A DNA stretch of 64,000 bases, from NCBI RefSeq assembly GCF_900107705.1, contig NZ_FNRE01000004.1:1-64000 (forward strand). The letters are read 5' to 3'. Source of the DNA: Prevotella sp. tc2-28 (GTDB lineage Bacteria > Bacteroidota > Bacteroidia > Bacteroidales > Bacteroidaceae). Below the pieces are notes generated by a model. The model had not been told where the DNA came from. It searched no databases and saw only the letters and a program-made list of their open reading frames with translations. Each line of letters begins with the position of its first letter. The first letter of the stretch is position 1. Below are positions 55,907 to 64,000 of the stretch, in pieces. The position numbers and the translations under genes are program-made.

Positions 55907-58483
55907 ATGAAAATTAAAGCTGATTATGCAAATGCTCCCCAGTGGAAAGAACTGGTTGTAAAGTCAAGTCTTCCCGAGGAATTGCAGTGTTTGGATGAGA
56001 TTGCCCACAACATGTGGTGGGTGTGGAACTACGAGGCACGCGACCTGTATCGCGACCTTGACCCTGAACTGTATCACGAGGTAAAGCACAATCCTGTGAT
56101 GTTGCTCGAGCGTCTGACCTTCGCCCGTAAGGAAGCCATTGTCAAGGATAAGGCCCTCATGAAGCGCATCAAGGCCGTCTATGCTCAGTTCCGTGAGTAT
56201 ATGGATGTTAAGCCCGATAGCAAGCGTCCCTCAGTAGCCTATTTCTGCATGGAGTATGGTATCCATTCTGCTTTGAAGATATATTCTGGCGGTCTGGGAA
56301 TGCTCGCCGGTGACTATGTGAAGGAAGCATCCGACTCCAATGTCGACATGTGCGCCGTAGGTTTCCTCTATCGCTTTGGTTACTTCACCCAGAGCCTGTC
56401 CATCGACGGACAGCAGATTGCCAACTACGAGTCGCAGAACTTCGCCTCGCTGCCCATCGAGCGTCAGCTCGACAAGGACGGTAACCCTCTGGTTATCGAT
56501 GTTCCCTACACCAACTATCAGGTTCACGCCTATGTATGGCGCGTCAACGTCGGTCGTGTGAAACTCTACCTGCTCGATACCGACAACGAGATGAACTCCG
56601 ACTTCGACAAGCCCATCACCCACTCACTCTACGGTGGCGACTGGGAGAATCGTCTGAAGCAGGAGATTCTGCTGGGTATTGGTGGTATGCTGCTGCTTAA
56701 GAAGCTCGGCATCAAGAAGGATATCTACCACTGCAACGAAGGTCATGCAGCACTCTGCAACCTGCAGCGCCTCTGCGACTACATCGAGGAGGACGGTCTG
56801 AACTTCAATCAGGCACTCGAACTGGTTCGCGCCAGCGGTCTGTATACCGTTCACACCCCCGTTCCTGCTGGTCACGACTACTTCGACGAAGGCCTGTTCG
56901 GCAAGTACATGGGCGCCTATCCCCAGAAGCTCGGCATCTCTTGGGACGAGTTCATCGGCATGGGTCGTACCAATCCTGAAAACCACGACGAGAAGTTCTG
57001 TATGTCTACCTTCGCCTGCAACACCTGTCAGGAGGTTAATGGTGTGTCTATGCTCCATGGCTGGGTAAGCCAGAAGATGTTCGCTCCTATCTGGCAGGGG
57101 TACTATCCTGAGGAGAACCACGTGGGCTATGTCACCAATGGCGTTCACTTCCCCACATGGTGTGCTACCGAGTGGCGTCGCGTCTATGCTAAGTACTTCG
57201 ATGCCAAGCACATGAGCGACCAGTCTAACGAGGAAATCTGGCACGGCATCTACGACTGTCCCGATGAAGAGGTATGGGCTACCCGCAAGGCATTGAAGGC
57301 AAAGCTCTTCGACTATATCGCCGTTCAGTTCAAAGAGACCTGGCTGAAGAATCAGGGTGATCCCGCGCGCGTTGTGAAACTTGTTGAACGCTTCAACCCC
57401 AACGCACTCGTTATCGGCTTCTGTCGTCGTTTTGCTACCTACAAGCGTGCCCACCTACTGTTCACCGATTTGGAGCGTCTCTCACGTATCGTCAACGATC
57501 CTGAGCGCCCCGTAGTCTTCCTCTTCGCTGGTAAGGCTCACCCCGCCGATGGTGCTGGTCAGGGACTTATCAAGAAGATCTTCGACATTAGCCAGATGCC
57601 TGAGTTCCAGGGTAAGATTATCTTCCTTGAGGACTACGACTTCCTATTGGCTCGTCGTCTTGTTTCTGGTGTTGATATCTGGATGAACACGCCGACACGT
57701 CCGCTCGAGGCTTCCGGAACATCAGGCGAGAAGGCTGAGATGAACGGTGTTGTCAACCTCTCCGTCAAGGACGGTTGGTGGCTTGAGGGCTATCGCGAGG
57801 GTGCGGGATGGGCACTTACCGAGAAACGCACCTATCAGAACCAGGGCTATCAGGACCAGCTCGACGCAGCTACCATCTATAGCCTGCTTGAGAACGAGAT
57901 AGTACCCCTCTACTATGCCAAGGACAAGAAGACGGGCATCTCTAAGGGATGGATCAAGGTCGTTAAGAACTCTATCGCCCAGATTGCACCTCACTACACC
58001 ATGAAGCGTCAGCTTGACGATTACTATAGTAAGTTCTACGAGAAGCAGGCTAAGCGCTTCAAGGAGATTTCTAAGGACAATTTCCGTCTGGCCAAGGATA
58101 TCGCCCAGTGGAAGGAAACCGTTGCTGAGCGTTGGGATGCCATCAACGTTGTTTCTTGCGAGTGGGACTATCCTTCAACTGGCATCAGCACATCTGAGAA
58201 GTATACGCTGAAGTATGTTATCAACGAGCAAGGTCTCGACGATGCAGTAGCACTTGAGAAGGTCAACGTCTTCATCAACAAGGACGGCGAGGAGCGCATT
58301 TTCTCTGTTGAACCGCTGAAAATGGTTGGTCACGAAGGCAACAACTACACCTTTGAGGCTACATTGGCTCCTCAGCAGGCTGGTAGCTACAAGTCTGCCA
58401 TTCGTATGTATCCTAAGAATAAGAACCTGCCTCATCGTCAGGATTTCTGCTACGTGAAGTGGCTCGAACTGCCTCAGCTCTAA
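55907..58483 (+). CDS. glgP: Alpha-glucan phosphorylase
   Basis: Releases glucose 1-phosphate from glycogen, using PLP. The 858-residue product belongs to the shorter DUF3417-containing glucan phosphorylase family: an N-terminal DUF3417 part ([18 protein letters not shown]), [39 protein letters not shown], and the PLP-lysine region near [14 protein letters not shown]. The C-terminal ~110 residues form an extra beta domain. It follows glycogen synthase, forming a storage pair. Confidence 0.93.
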   Translation: MKIKADYANAPQWKELVVKSSLPEELQCLDEIAHNMWWVWNYEARDLYRDLDPELYHEVKHNPVMLLERLTFARKEAIVKDKALMKRIKAVYAQFREYMDVKPDSKRPSVAYFCMEYGIHSALKIYSGGLGMLAGDYVKEASDSNVDMCAVGFLYRFGYFTQSLSIDGQQIANYESQNFASLPIERQLDKDGNPLVIDVPYTNYQVHAYVWRVNVGRVKLYLLDTDNEMNSDFDKPITHSLYGGDWENRLKQEILLGIGGMLLLKKLGIKKDIYHCNEGHAALCNLQRLCDYIEEDGLNFNQALELVRASGLYTVHTPVPAGHDYFDEGLFGKYMGAYPQKLGISWDEFIGMGRTNPENHDEKFCMSTFACNTCQEVNGVSMLHGWVSQKMFAPIWQGYYPEENHVGYVTNGVHFPTWCATEWRRVYAKYFDAKHMSDQSNEEIWHGIYDCPDEEVWATRKALKAKLFDYIAVQFKETWLKNQGDPARVVKLVERFNPNALVIGFCRRFATYKRAHLLFTDLERLSRIVNDPERPVVFLFAGKAHPADGAGQGLIKKIFDISQMPEFQGKIIFLEDYDFLLARRLVSGVDIWMNTPTRPLEASGTSGEKAEMNGVVNLSVKDGWWLEGYREGAGWALTEKRTYQNQGYQDQLDAATIYSLLENEIVPLYYAKDKKTGISKGWIKVVKNSIAQIAPHYTMKRQLDDYYSKFYEKQAKRFKEISKDNFRLAKDIAQWKETVAERWDAINVVSCEWDYPSTGISTSEKYTLKYVINEQGLDDAVALEKVNVFINKDGEERIFSVEPLKMVGHEGNNYTFEATLAPQQAGSYKSAIRMYPKNKNLPHRQDFCYVKWLELPQL

Positions 58484-58510
58484 GCATTGTGTAAACAACA
58501 AATGATAGAA

Positions 58511-58548
58511 AGGGCTCCCAGTCTCCAATTTGACTGAGAGCCCTTTTT
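58511..58548 (+). terminator. Terminator after glgP
   Basis: AGGGCTCCCAGTC (58511-58523) pairs with GACTGAGAGCCCT (58532-58544) with a 2-base internal mismatch, followed by T residues. Confidence 0.8.
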
Positions 58549-58563
58549 TATTACCGTGTCTGC

Positions 58564-59022
58564 TTATTCCAGAGGAATCTCTGGATGTTGGACGGCCAGC
58601 GGGAGGTCTTTCTGCGATAGATAGAACATATAGAGGATGACGGGTTTCGTGCCTCTGTTCTCGCCGTGGTGGATGGTATTTACCATTTCTACAACAGCCT
58701 CGCCTTCATGCACGGTCTTCTCCTTTCCGTCTTGTCCGATGATGGTCAGCTCACCCTGTACCAAGATACCGTAGTTCATCACAGGATGGTGGTGCCATCC
58801 CAGTTTCTTTCCTGCAGGGAACACATACTTTACTGCCACCAGTTCCGGACGTCCCTGCAGGTAGTCAGGCAGTTCTACACCGTCCCAGCTCTGATTGGTA
58901 CGAATCAGCTCCGTCGACACCACCTGGTCTGCCGGGTTATCGTTCTGTGCATTTGCATTGTTGCAAGCTACTAAGCCGCAAACAAGAGTGGCGGCAATCA
59001 CCCATACTTTCATTTCTTTCAT
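58564..59022 (-). CDS. Cupin domain lipoprotein
   Basis: The 152-residue product has a lipoprotein signal (VWVIAATLVCGLVAC, lipobox LVAC) and a cupin barrel with GWHHHPVMNYGILVQGELTI and GEAVVEMVNTIHHGENRG, giving the metal-binding His/Glu set. A second start at 59013 is equally possible. Substrate unknown. Its promoter is the 81-bp repeat also found before prfA. Confidence 0.85.
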   Translation of the reverse strand: MKEMKVWVIAATLVCGLVACNNANAQNDNPADQVVSTELIRTNQSWDGVELPDYLQGRPELVAVKYVFPAGKKLGWHHHPVMNYGILVQGELTIIGQDGKEKTVHEGEAVVEMVNTIHHGENRGTKPVILYMFYLSQKDLPLAVQHPEIPLE

Positions 59023-59053
59023 ATTCGTTTCTTTTTAGTTTTTATACGATGCG

Positions 59054-59134
59054 GCAAAGGTACGATTAAGTGAGCAGAAAACCAAAAAGATTTTGAGTTT
59101 TCTCGAACGGAAGTACCTTCGACACGAAGTGGCA
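59054..59134 (-). repeat. 81-bp promoter-bearing repeat, copy 2 (upstream of the cupin gene)
   Basis: This copy matches 25855-25935 over 81 bp with about five mismatches. It has the minus-strand TACCTTTG (complement of 59055-59062) and TTTG (complement of 59083-59086), 20 bases apart. A degenerate third copy follows directly at about 59132-59179, keeping CCAAAAGAATTTTGA but with a broken -7 box. Confidence 0.85.
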
Positions 59135-59186
59135 GAGTACGAATTACTGAGAAGAAAGCCAAAAGAATTTTGAATTATCCGTATTT

Positions 59187-61184
59187 TTAAGGGCGTCCGC
59201 CACCACTTGATGATGTATAGTTGCTCAGCGATACATTGGTGCCGCTGGTGACGGTGCCGTTGATGTTCACCATGCCGTTGAGTATGGACGATCCATTGCT
59301 GACGGTGATACCCGACTTCAGCGTAGGTGTTGACGAGGTGAAGACGATGAGCTTCAGTGAACTGCTGCCGCCACCCCACGGACCGCCGCCACCTCCACTC
59401 GTACTCGATACTGCAGGCGTCTTGAAGACACCAGCCAGGTTGTTATCGTTATACAAGGCATACCAGCTGTCTCTGGTCCATGAAGATGTGTACTTACAGG
59501 TGCCGTTTGATATTTGTGCACCTCCCTCCAGATCACCAATGGCTATCAGTGTGCCGCCGCTGACGTAAAGCTTCTTGCCTTGTTCGGTATTAGCATCTAG
59601 CGACTTCTCTGGATTTCCTGTTCCTACGGCATAGACGAAGCCTCCCTTGACATAGAAATTGCCGTTAGCATCCATTGCGTCGTTGCCCGATGAAATAACG
59701 TATAGGTATCCCCCACTGACCGTTAGGTCGCCTGAACCGTTGGTCGTGGTATTGTACGAGGCATTGATGCCGTCGTCAGATGAGCTGACGTAGGTCTGTC
59801 CGCCGTTGAAAGTGATGCTGGTCTTCGATTCGATACCTTCGCCGCCAGCACCCGAAGTGGTGACGTTGATGATGCCGTCGTTGATTTGAATGGCGCCGTC
59901 AACTTTGATACCCTTAGGCGAAGACTTGTAGTCGCTATCGTAGCGGTCTAACTGTTGTGAATTGGTGATGATCGTCAGCGTACCATTAGATGATGCACCT
60001 ACGGCATTGCCAGAGGTCTTGATGGTTGTTGTACCACCATTTACTGTGAAGTTGCCGTCGGCATTAATGCCCTTGCCGCCAGCACCTGTGCTGGTTAGTG
60101 TAAGTGTGCCCCCACTGATGGTCACATTGCCGTCGGCACCTAAGCAGGCTGCAGCTTTGGTCTTGCTTTTGTCGCTGTCCCATGTGCCGCCTCCGCTGGT
60201 GGTGATCGTGATGGCTCCGTCGCTGATTCTCATGTCACCCTCTGACTTGATGCCTTTGGCAGCATCGGCAGTGACGGCAATGTTGATGGTACCACCCTCC
60301 AGATAGATATTGCCTGTGTCTTCATCTTCATGACCGTCCAACTCGCCCGTAGAGGAGTCACCGTCCAAATCGCACTGAATACCGTCGTCTCCCGTACCAC
60401 TGATGTTCAGTTCACCACTCTCCATCAGGAAATACTCGTTGCACGACACTCCGTCCTTGGTAGCTGCCAGGATGTTTACCGTACAGTTTTTCAGTTCCGT
60501 ATAGTCACCGCTCTTGATGCCATGTGCCGCACTGCCGTAGGCATAGATATTCAGCACGCCCTTGCCCTTCAGTTCCAGATGGCCTTTGCAGTAGAGACAG
60601 GCTTTGGCGGAACTTTCCGTACCGTCTTTCAGCGTATTAGTGCTGCCCTTCTTCACGCTGAAGTCAACACGTTTGCCGTTGGTGATGTTGATGGGTGCAC
60701 CATTGGGATTGGTCAACTCCAGCCCGTTGACGGCAACCGTACACTTTGCACTGCCGTCCAGCGTCAACGAACCGTCTGTGCTAGCTCCGCTGAGGTTGTA
60801 TGTTATCTCTGAAAACGTGCCGTCGTTAATGAGGTCGTTGGTAATATCAGCACTCTGAGTAATACTGACGTGGGCACCACTGACCGATACCGTCACGTAT
60901 TGGGCAATGTTACCAGCCACGTAGACAAGTGCGGCGTTGCCGTCATACACCACGTTTACCTCGTTATCCTCGACCTGAGTCTCGTCAGTCCACATCTTCG
61001 TAATGTCACTTACATTGTAGTTCTTACCTAAGATGGACATCACACTACCACCTATAAAAGTCATCTCACCTGTCTGAGAGGCAGGGTATTGGTCGGTCAC
61101 GCTGCCAACGCTGACGTTCATGGTCTGTGCCTTTGCCATCATCCCGATTAACATGAAGACGATAATATAGAGATTCTTTTTCAT
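59187..61184 (-). CDS. Carbohydrate-binding DUF4353 beta-helix protein
   Basis: The 665-residue product has a signal peptide (LYIIVFMLIGMMAKAQ) and repeated beta-strand units typical of DUF4353: SGSAAHGIKSGDYTELKN-like strands, GTGDDGIQCDLDGD, DAAKGIKSEGDMRISDG and GAGGKGINADGNF, with many Asp/Gly/Ser residues. The Asp-rich loops may bind calcium. It ends GGGRP. It overlaps its upstream neighbour by 4 nt (ATGA). Function unknown beyond surface or secreted location. Confidence 0.82.
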   Translation of the reverse strand: MKKNLYIIVFMLIGMMAKAQTMNVSVGSVTDQYPASQTGEMTFIGGSVMSILGKNYNVSDITKMWTDETQVEDNEVNVVYDGNAALVYVAGNIAQYVTVSVSGAHVSITQSADITNDLINDGTFSEITYNLSGASTDGSLTLDGSAKCTVAVNGLELTNPNGAPINITNGKRVDFSVKKGSTNTLKDGTESSAKACLYCKGHLELKGKGVLNIYAYGSAAHGIKSGDYTELKNCTVNILAATKDGVSCNEYFLMESGELNISGTGDDGIQCDLDGDSSTGELDGHEDEDTGNIYLEGGTINIAVTADAAKGIKSEGDMRISDGAITITTSGGGTWDSDKSKTKAAACLGADGNVTISGGTLTLTSTGAGGKGINADGNFTVNGGTTTIKTSGNAVGASSNGTLTIITNSQQLDRYDSDYKSSPKGIKVDGAIQINDGIINVTTSGAGGEGIESKTSITFNGGQTYVSSSDDGINASYNTTTNGSGDLTVSGGYLYVISSGNDAMDANGNFYVKGGFVYAVGTGNPEKSLDANTEQGKKLYVSGGTLIAIGDLEGGAQISNGTCKYTSSWTRDSWYALYNDNNLAGVFKTPAVSSTSGGGGGPWGGGSSSLKLIVFTSSTPTLKSGITVSNGSSILNGMVNINGTVTSGTNVSLSNYTSSSGGGRP

Positions 61185-61567
61185 TTTACAAACACTTTAA
61201 TGGTTCTACCGCTGGTTTTGATAATGTACGTGCCTTTAGGCAGTTGTGAGTCGAGTGGCATCATGCGGCCTTGCAAGTCGTAGATGGCTTTAATGTCGTC
61301 CTCACTAAATGTCGACAAGGTGCTGATACCGGTCGTGCTGCTTTCCGAGAAACGCATCTTCTGTAGCGTAATAAGAGGGATTGTAGCCAGCGTCTCGTTG
61401 GCTGTTGTGGCTACGAGGTTGCCGTCAGTGAACGTGATGTTGAGGCCTGTTGCGACGATGGCTTGTTCGCTACCATCGTTCAATGTAAACACTAGATAGT
61501 TGAAATCGGCTGCCCTTGCTCCCATAAAAAGGGTACATAGCATGGTAAGGACCATTATTCTTTTCAT
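61181..61567 (-). CDS. Small secreted protein with type IX secretion-like C-terminal tail
   Basis: The 128-residue product has a signal peptide (MKRIMVLTMLCTLFMGARA) and a C-terminal stretch IYDLQGRMMPLDSQLPKGTY then IIKTSGRTIKVFVK. This is the pattern of Por/type IX sorting domains (DLxGR...LPKGxYixk). Between them only ~65 residues remain, so there is almost no passenger. It precedes the DUF4353 gene with a 4-nt overlap. Confidence 0.7.
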   Translation of the reverse strand: MKRIMVLTMLCTLFMGARAADFNYLVFTLNDGSEQAIVATGLNITFTDGNLVATTANETLATIPLITLQKMRFSESSTTGISTLSTFSEDDIKAIYDLQGRMMPLDSQLPKGTYIIKTSGRTIKVFVK

Positions 61568-61777
61568 GTTTCTGTTTGTTTTATATATCGTAATAAACTT
61601 TTTGTTGGTGCAAAGATATATGGAAAGGAGTAGTTTGCAAAAACTATTCAGCGAACAGCCTCATTTCTTCAGCGAAATCTTACGTCGTTGAGTAATTCTC
61701 TTTGTCAACAAGTTGGTGAATTCCTTTGCTTTGTCCAAGGGAACTCCTACATCTGGGCAAAAAAGAAACAAGTTTCT

Positions 61778-61808
61778 TTTGTTTTGCTCTTGACTTTTCG
61801 TAACTTTG
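61778..61808 (+). promoter_or_regulatory. Promoter of the cob/cbi operon, near-leaderless
   Basis: TTTG (61778-61781) and TAACTTTG (61801-61808) are 19 bases apart. The first ATG (61818) begins only 10 bases after the -7 box, so the predicted leader is a few nucleotides. No cobalamin riboswitch can lie between promoter and start. Confidence 0.7.
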
Positions 61809-61817
61809 CACACAGAT

Positions 61818-63218
61818 ATGGGAAAGATTATCGTAGCGGGCATAGGTCCTGGCAGTAAGGATGATATCACGCCAGCTGTGCTGAAGGCAGTGGGAGAGGC
61901 GGATGTTGTTGTTGGATATAAGTATTATTTCCAGTTTGTTGAACCATTCGTCAAAGACAGGTGTGAGTGCATCGACACGGGTATGAAGCATGAGCGCGAG
62001 CGTGCTGAACAAGCCTTCCAACTGGCAGAGCAAGGCAAGACCGTGGTGGTTATCTCCTCTGGCGATGCTGGCATCTATGGCATGACACCACTCATTTATG
62101 AGATGCAACGTGAGAGGAATAGCAATGTCGTCGTGGAATCCCTGCCAGGCATCTCGGCATTCCAAAAAGCAGCATCCCTGCTTGGGGCTCCAGTGGGCCA
62201 TGACTTCTGTGTTATCTCCTTGAGCGACTTGATGACGCCATGGGAGATGATAGAGCTGCGCATCAAGGCGGCTGCGGTGGGTGACTTCGTCACAGCAGTC
62301 TATAATCCTAAGTCGGATGGAAGATATTGGCAACTTTATCGTCTGCATGAAATCTTCTTGCAAGAACGTGCCGCCAACACTCCCGTAGGCTATGTGCGGC
62401 AAGCAGGGCGTGCTGAACAGGAGGTGACGTTGACCACACTCGGCGAATTTGATCCAGAAGCCGTCGACATGTTCACGGTGGTACTCATCGGCAACTCGCA
62501 GTCCTATCTATGGAACGACAAGATGATCACACCACGAGGCTACTACCGCGAGGCACATGAAGGCGATGAGAAGAAGGGTCAGCTGATAATGATGGAGTCG
62601 TTCCGCACCATTGAAGGCGAATTGAAGCACAAGGACTATCCCCTTGACCACAAATGGGCCTTGCTCCATGCAATTCACACCACTGCCGACTTTGATATGG
62701 AGGACCTTCTTCATACTGACGACGGGGCTGTTGTCACATTATTTAATAAGGTGAAGAATGGTGAGCTGCCCTACATCATTACCGACGTCACCATGGTGAC
62801 CAGCGGCATCCGCAAAGGTGCATTGCAGCGTCTGGGGGTTGAGGTCAAATGCTATCTAAGCGATCCACGTGTAGCAACGATGGCAAGCGAGAAGGGCATC
62901 ACACGGACTCAGGCCGGCATTCGCCTCGCCGTTGAGGAACATCCCGATGCTCTCTTCGCCTTCGGCAATGCACCCACCGCTCTGATGGAACTCTGTGACC
63001 TAATACGCAAAGGCAAGGCACACCCAGCAGGCATCATTGCTGCCCCTGTGGGATTCGTGCATGTGAAAGAGTCGAAGCACATGGTGAAACCTTTCAAGGA
63101 CATCCCCAAAATTATTGTCGAGGGACGCAAGGGGGGCTCCAACCTAGCTGCGACACTATGCAACGCCATCCTCACTTTCGATGATGCGGCGCAATTGAAA
63201 CCAGGTAGGGATTTGTAA
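61818..63218 (+). CDS. Fused precorrin-3B C17-methyltransferase and precorrin-8X methylmutase
   Basis: The 466-residue product carries two corrin-ring enzymes. Residues 1-245 are CobJ/CbiH-type: GIGPGSKDDITPAV, ISSGDAGIYGM (SAM site), VVESLPGISAFQ and VTAVYNPKSDGR. Residues about 255-466 are CbiC/CobH-type: IHTTADFD with the likely catalytic His, ITDVTMVTSGIRKGAL, AFGNAPTAL and PAGIIAAPVGFVHVKESK. There is no stop between them. Start ATG 61818 is used, as the earlier TTG is in the promoter. It heads the corrin operon. Confidence 0.9.
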   Translation: MGKIIVAGIGPGSKDDITPAVLKAVGEADVVVGYKYYFQFVEPFVKDRCECIDTGMKHERERAEQAFQLAEQGKTVVVISSGDAGIYGMTPLIYEMQRERNSNVVVESLPGISAFQKAASLLGAPVGHDFCVISLSDLMTPWEMIELRIKAAAVGDFVTAVYNPKSDGRYWQLYRLHEIFLQERAANTPVGYVRQAGRAEQEVTLTTLGEFDPEAVDMFTVVLIGNSQSYLWNDKMITPRGYYREAHEGDEKKGQLIMMESFRTIEGELKHKDYPLDHKWALLHAIHTTADFDMEDLLHTDDGAVVTLFNKVKNGELPYIITDVTMVTSGIRKGALQRLGVEVKCYLSDPRVATMASEKGITRTQAGIRLAVEEHPDALFAFGNAPTALMELCDLIRKGKAHPAGIIAAPVGFVHVKESKHMVKPFKDIPKIIVEGRKGGSNLAATLCNAILTFDDAAQLKPGRDL

Positions 63219-63231
63219 AGGAGTTAAAGCA

Positions 63232-64000
63232 GTGAAATTCTACGTTATTGGCATTAGTGATAACCCTCTGCCTTTTTTCCCTCCCGAAGTCTTGGAGGTG
63301 ATAAGGAACGGGAATGTGTTCTCTGGAGGCAAGCGCCACCACGAGATAGTGAAGTCTTTGCTTCCTAAGGATGCAGAGTGGATTGACATCACTGTGCCTC
63401 TCGATGCTGTCTTTGAGCAGTACCACAACGAGGTAGTGGTCTTTGCCAGCGGCGACCCGCTGTTCTTCGGCTTTGCCAATACCATACGGCGGAAGATGCC
63501 TGATGCAGAAATCGTGATTTATCCGACGTTCAATTCTTTGCAGTTGCTGGCCAACCGGTTGGTGATGCCCTATCACGATATGCGAGTCGTTTCTCTAACA
63601 GGCCGACCTTGGCCTGAGTTTGACAGGGCACTCATTGAGCGAGTAGGGAAGATAGGCGTACTAACAGACAAGGAACACACCCCTGCTTCCATTGCCCAAA
63701 GGATGATAGATTATGGCTACACCAACTATCAGATGCATGTGGGTGAGCATCTGGGAAACCCTGAACTCGAAAAGGTCACCACACTGTCGCTTGAAAAGGC
63801 ATCCCAACGTGACTACACGATGCCGAATTGTGTCATTCTTGACTTTGTCAGACATCAGACACTAGCCATCGCTACAAAGCCTTTCGGAATTCCCGACTCC
63901 GAGTTCACCCATTTAGACGGTCGTGAGAAGATGATCACCAAGATGCCGATTCGCCTGTTGACATTACAGGCACTTGTCCTACCTGAAAAGAAAGTTTTTT
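63232..64000 (+). CDS. Precorrin-6Y C5,15-methyltransferase, CbiE/CobL type (partial)
   Basis: From GTG 63232 the frame stays open to the window edge (256 codons). AAGGAG lies 10 bases upstream, a good ribosome-binding site. The product begins MKFYVIGISDNPLPFFPPEV, has VVFASGDPLFFGFANT (SAM-binding GDPLFFG) and FNSLQLLANRL, typical of the CbiE methyltransferase domain. Whether a CbiT decarboxylase part follows, making a full CobL, is beyond the window. It lies 13 bp after the CobJ-CbiC gene. Confidence 0.85.
   Translation, partial: MKFYVIGISDNPLPFFPPEVLEVIRNGNVFSGGKRHHEIVKSLLPKDAEWIDITVPLDAVFEQYHNEVVVFASGDPLFFGFANTIRRKMPDAEIVIYPTFNSLQLLANRLVMPYHDMRVVSLTGRPWPEFDRALIERVGKIGVLTDKEHTPASIAQRMIDYGYTNYQMHVGEHLGNPELEKVTTLSLEKASQRDYTMPNCVILDFVRHQTLAIATKPFGIPDSEFTHLDGREKMITKMPIRLLTLQALVLPEKKVF

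Noticed and set aside
59035..59379. 114-residue minus-strand ORF downstream of the DUF4353 gene
   Set aside because: It reads through the 81-bp promoter repeat and the DUF4353 3' end. The shared CSLNRTFA peptide with the extended prfA frame comes from the DNA repeat, not from a protein.
61568..61817. Cobalamin riboswitch before the corrin operon
   Set aside because: No B12-box-like sequence is seen, and the consensus promoter sits 10 bases from the start codon.

Overview
The window reads as chromosome from a Bacteroidales bacterium, most likely Prevotellaceae. Three things suggest this. Promoters follow the Bacteroidetes pattern TTTG-N19/20-TAnnTTTG, seen clearly before infC, iorA, map, prfA, phoH and cobJ. 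The gene set is typical of the group: an aerotolerance (Bat) operon, a pyrophosphate-dependent phosphofructokinase, GT3-type glycogen synthase beside an alpha-glucan phosphorylase, FISUMP/DUF1566-like and DUF4353 surface proteins, and a DUF4295 gene after rpmG. Protein sequences also look like Prevotella orthologues. These assignments come from reading the sequence; no database was searched.

Layout. 1-10.8 kb is housekeeping: tail of an S24/LexA-like regulator, infC-rpmI-rplT, an iorA-iorB-aminotransferase operon, htpG on the minus strand, then map, tsaD, pncC, rpmB-rpmG-DUF4295. 10.9-14.6 kb holds ftsY-rimO-HU and a membrane-anchored HU/LysM protein. 14.7-23.6 kb is a moxR-DUF58-batD-like-batA-batBC-batDE-PAP2 operon in which BatB/BatC and BatD/BatE are fused. 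23.7-25.8 kb is prfA, a small membrane protein and pyrF on the minus strand.

25.85-34.7 kb is the accessory region and the most interesting part. It looks AT-richer than its surroundings. It holds a Fic protein with its own C-terminal winged helix, a tight trio (a truncated HAD_SAK-like protein and two different PD-(D/E)XK nucleases, each gap 4 nt), an apparently structured non-coding RNA, a FISUMP-like secreted protein, a lipoprotein and two IS remnants that share an identical 180-bp segment. Five short tandem arrays with 21-22-bp periods lie in or at the edges of this region. Two of them are homologous and flank the Fic gene.

34.7-47.9 kb is mostly minus-strand housekeeping: purM, lemA, a TPM-domain protein, aroE, menG/ubiE, purC, phoH, a PP2C-like phosphatase, YgiQ, a golvesin/amidase-like secreted protein and an acyltransferase. 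48-58.5 kb carries pfp, a GH25 lysozyme, a GH2 beta-galactosidase, glycogen synthase and glucan phosphorylase, a carbohydrate-storage theme. 58.6-61.6 kb has a cupin lipoprotein, a DUF4353 beta-helix protein and a small protein with a secretion-tail-like end. The window ends inside a cobalamin (corrin ring) operon beginning with a CobJ-CbiC fusion and a CbiE protein.

An 81-bp repeat containing a complete promoter sits directly upstream of both prfA and the cupin gene, 33 kb apart. I found no tRNA, rRNA or CRISPR array.
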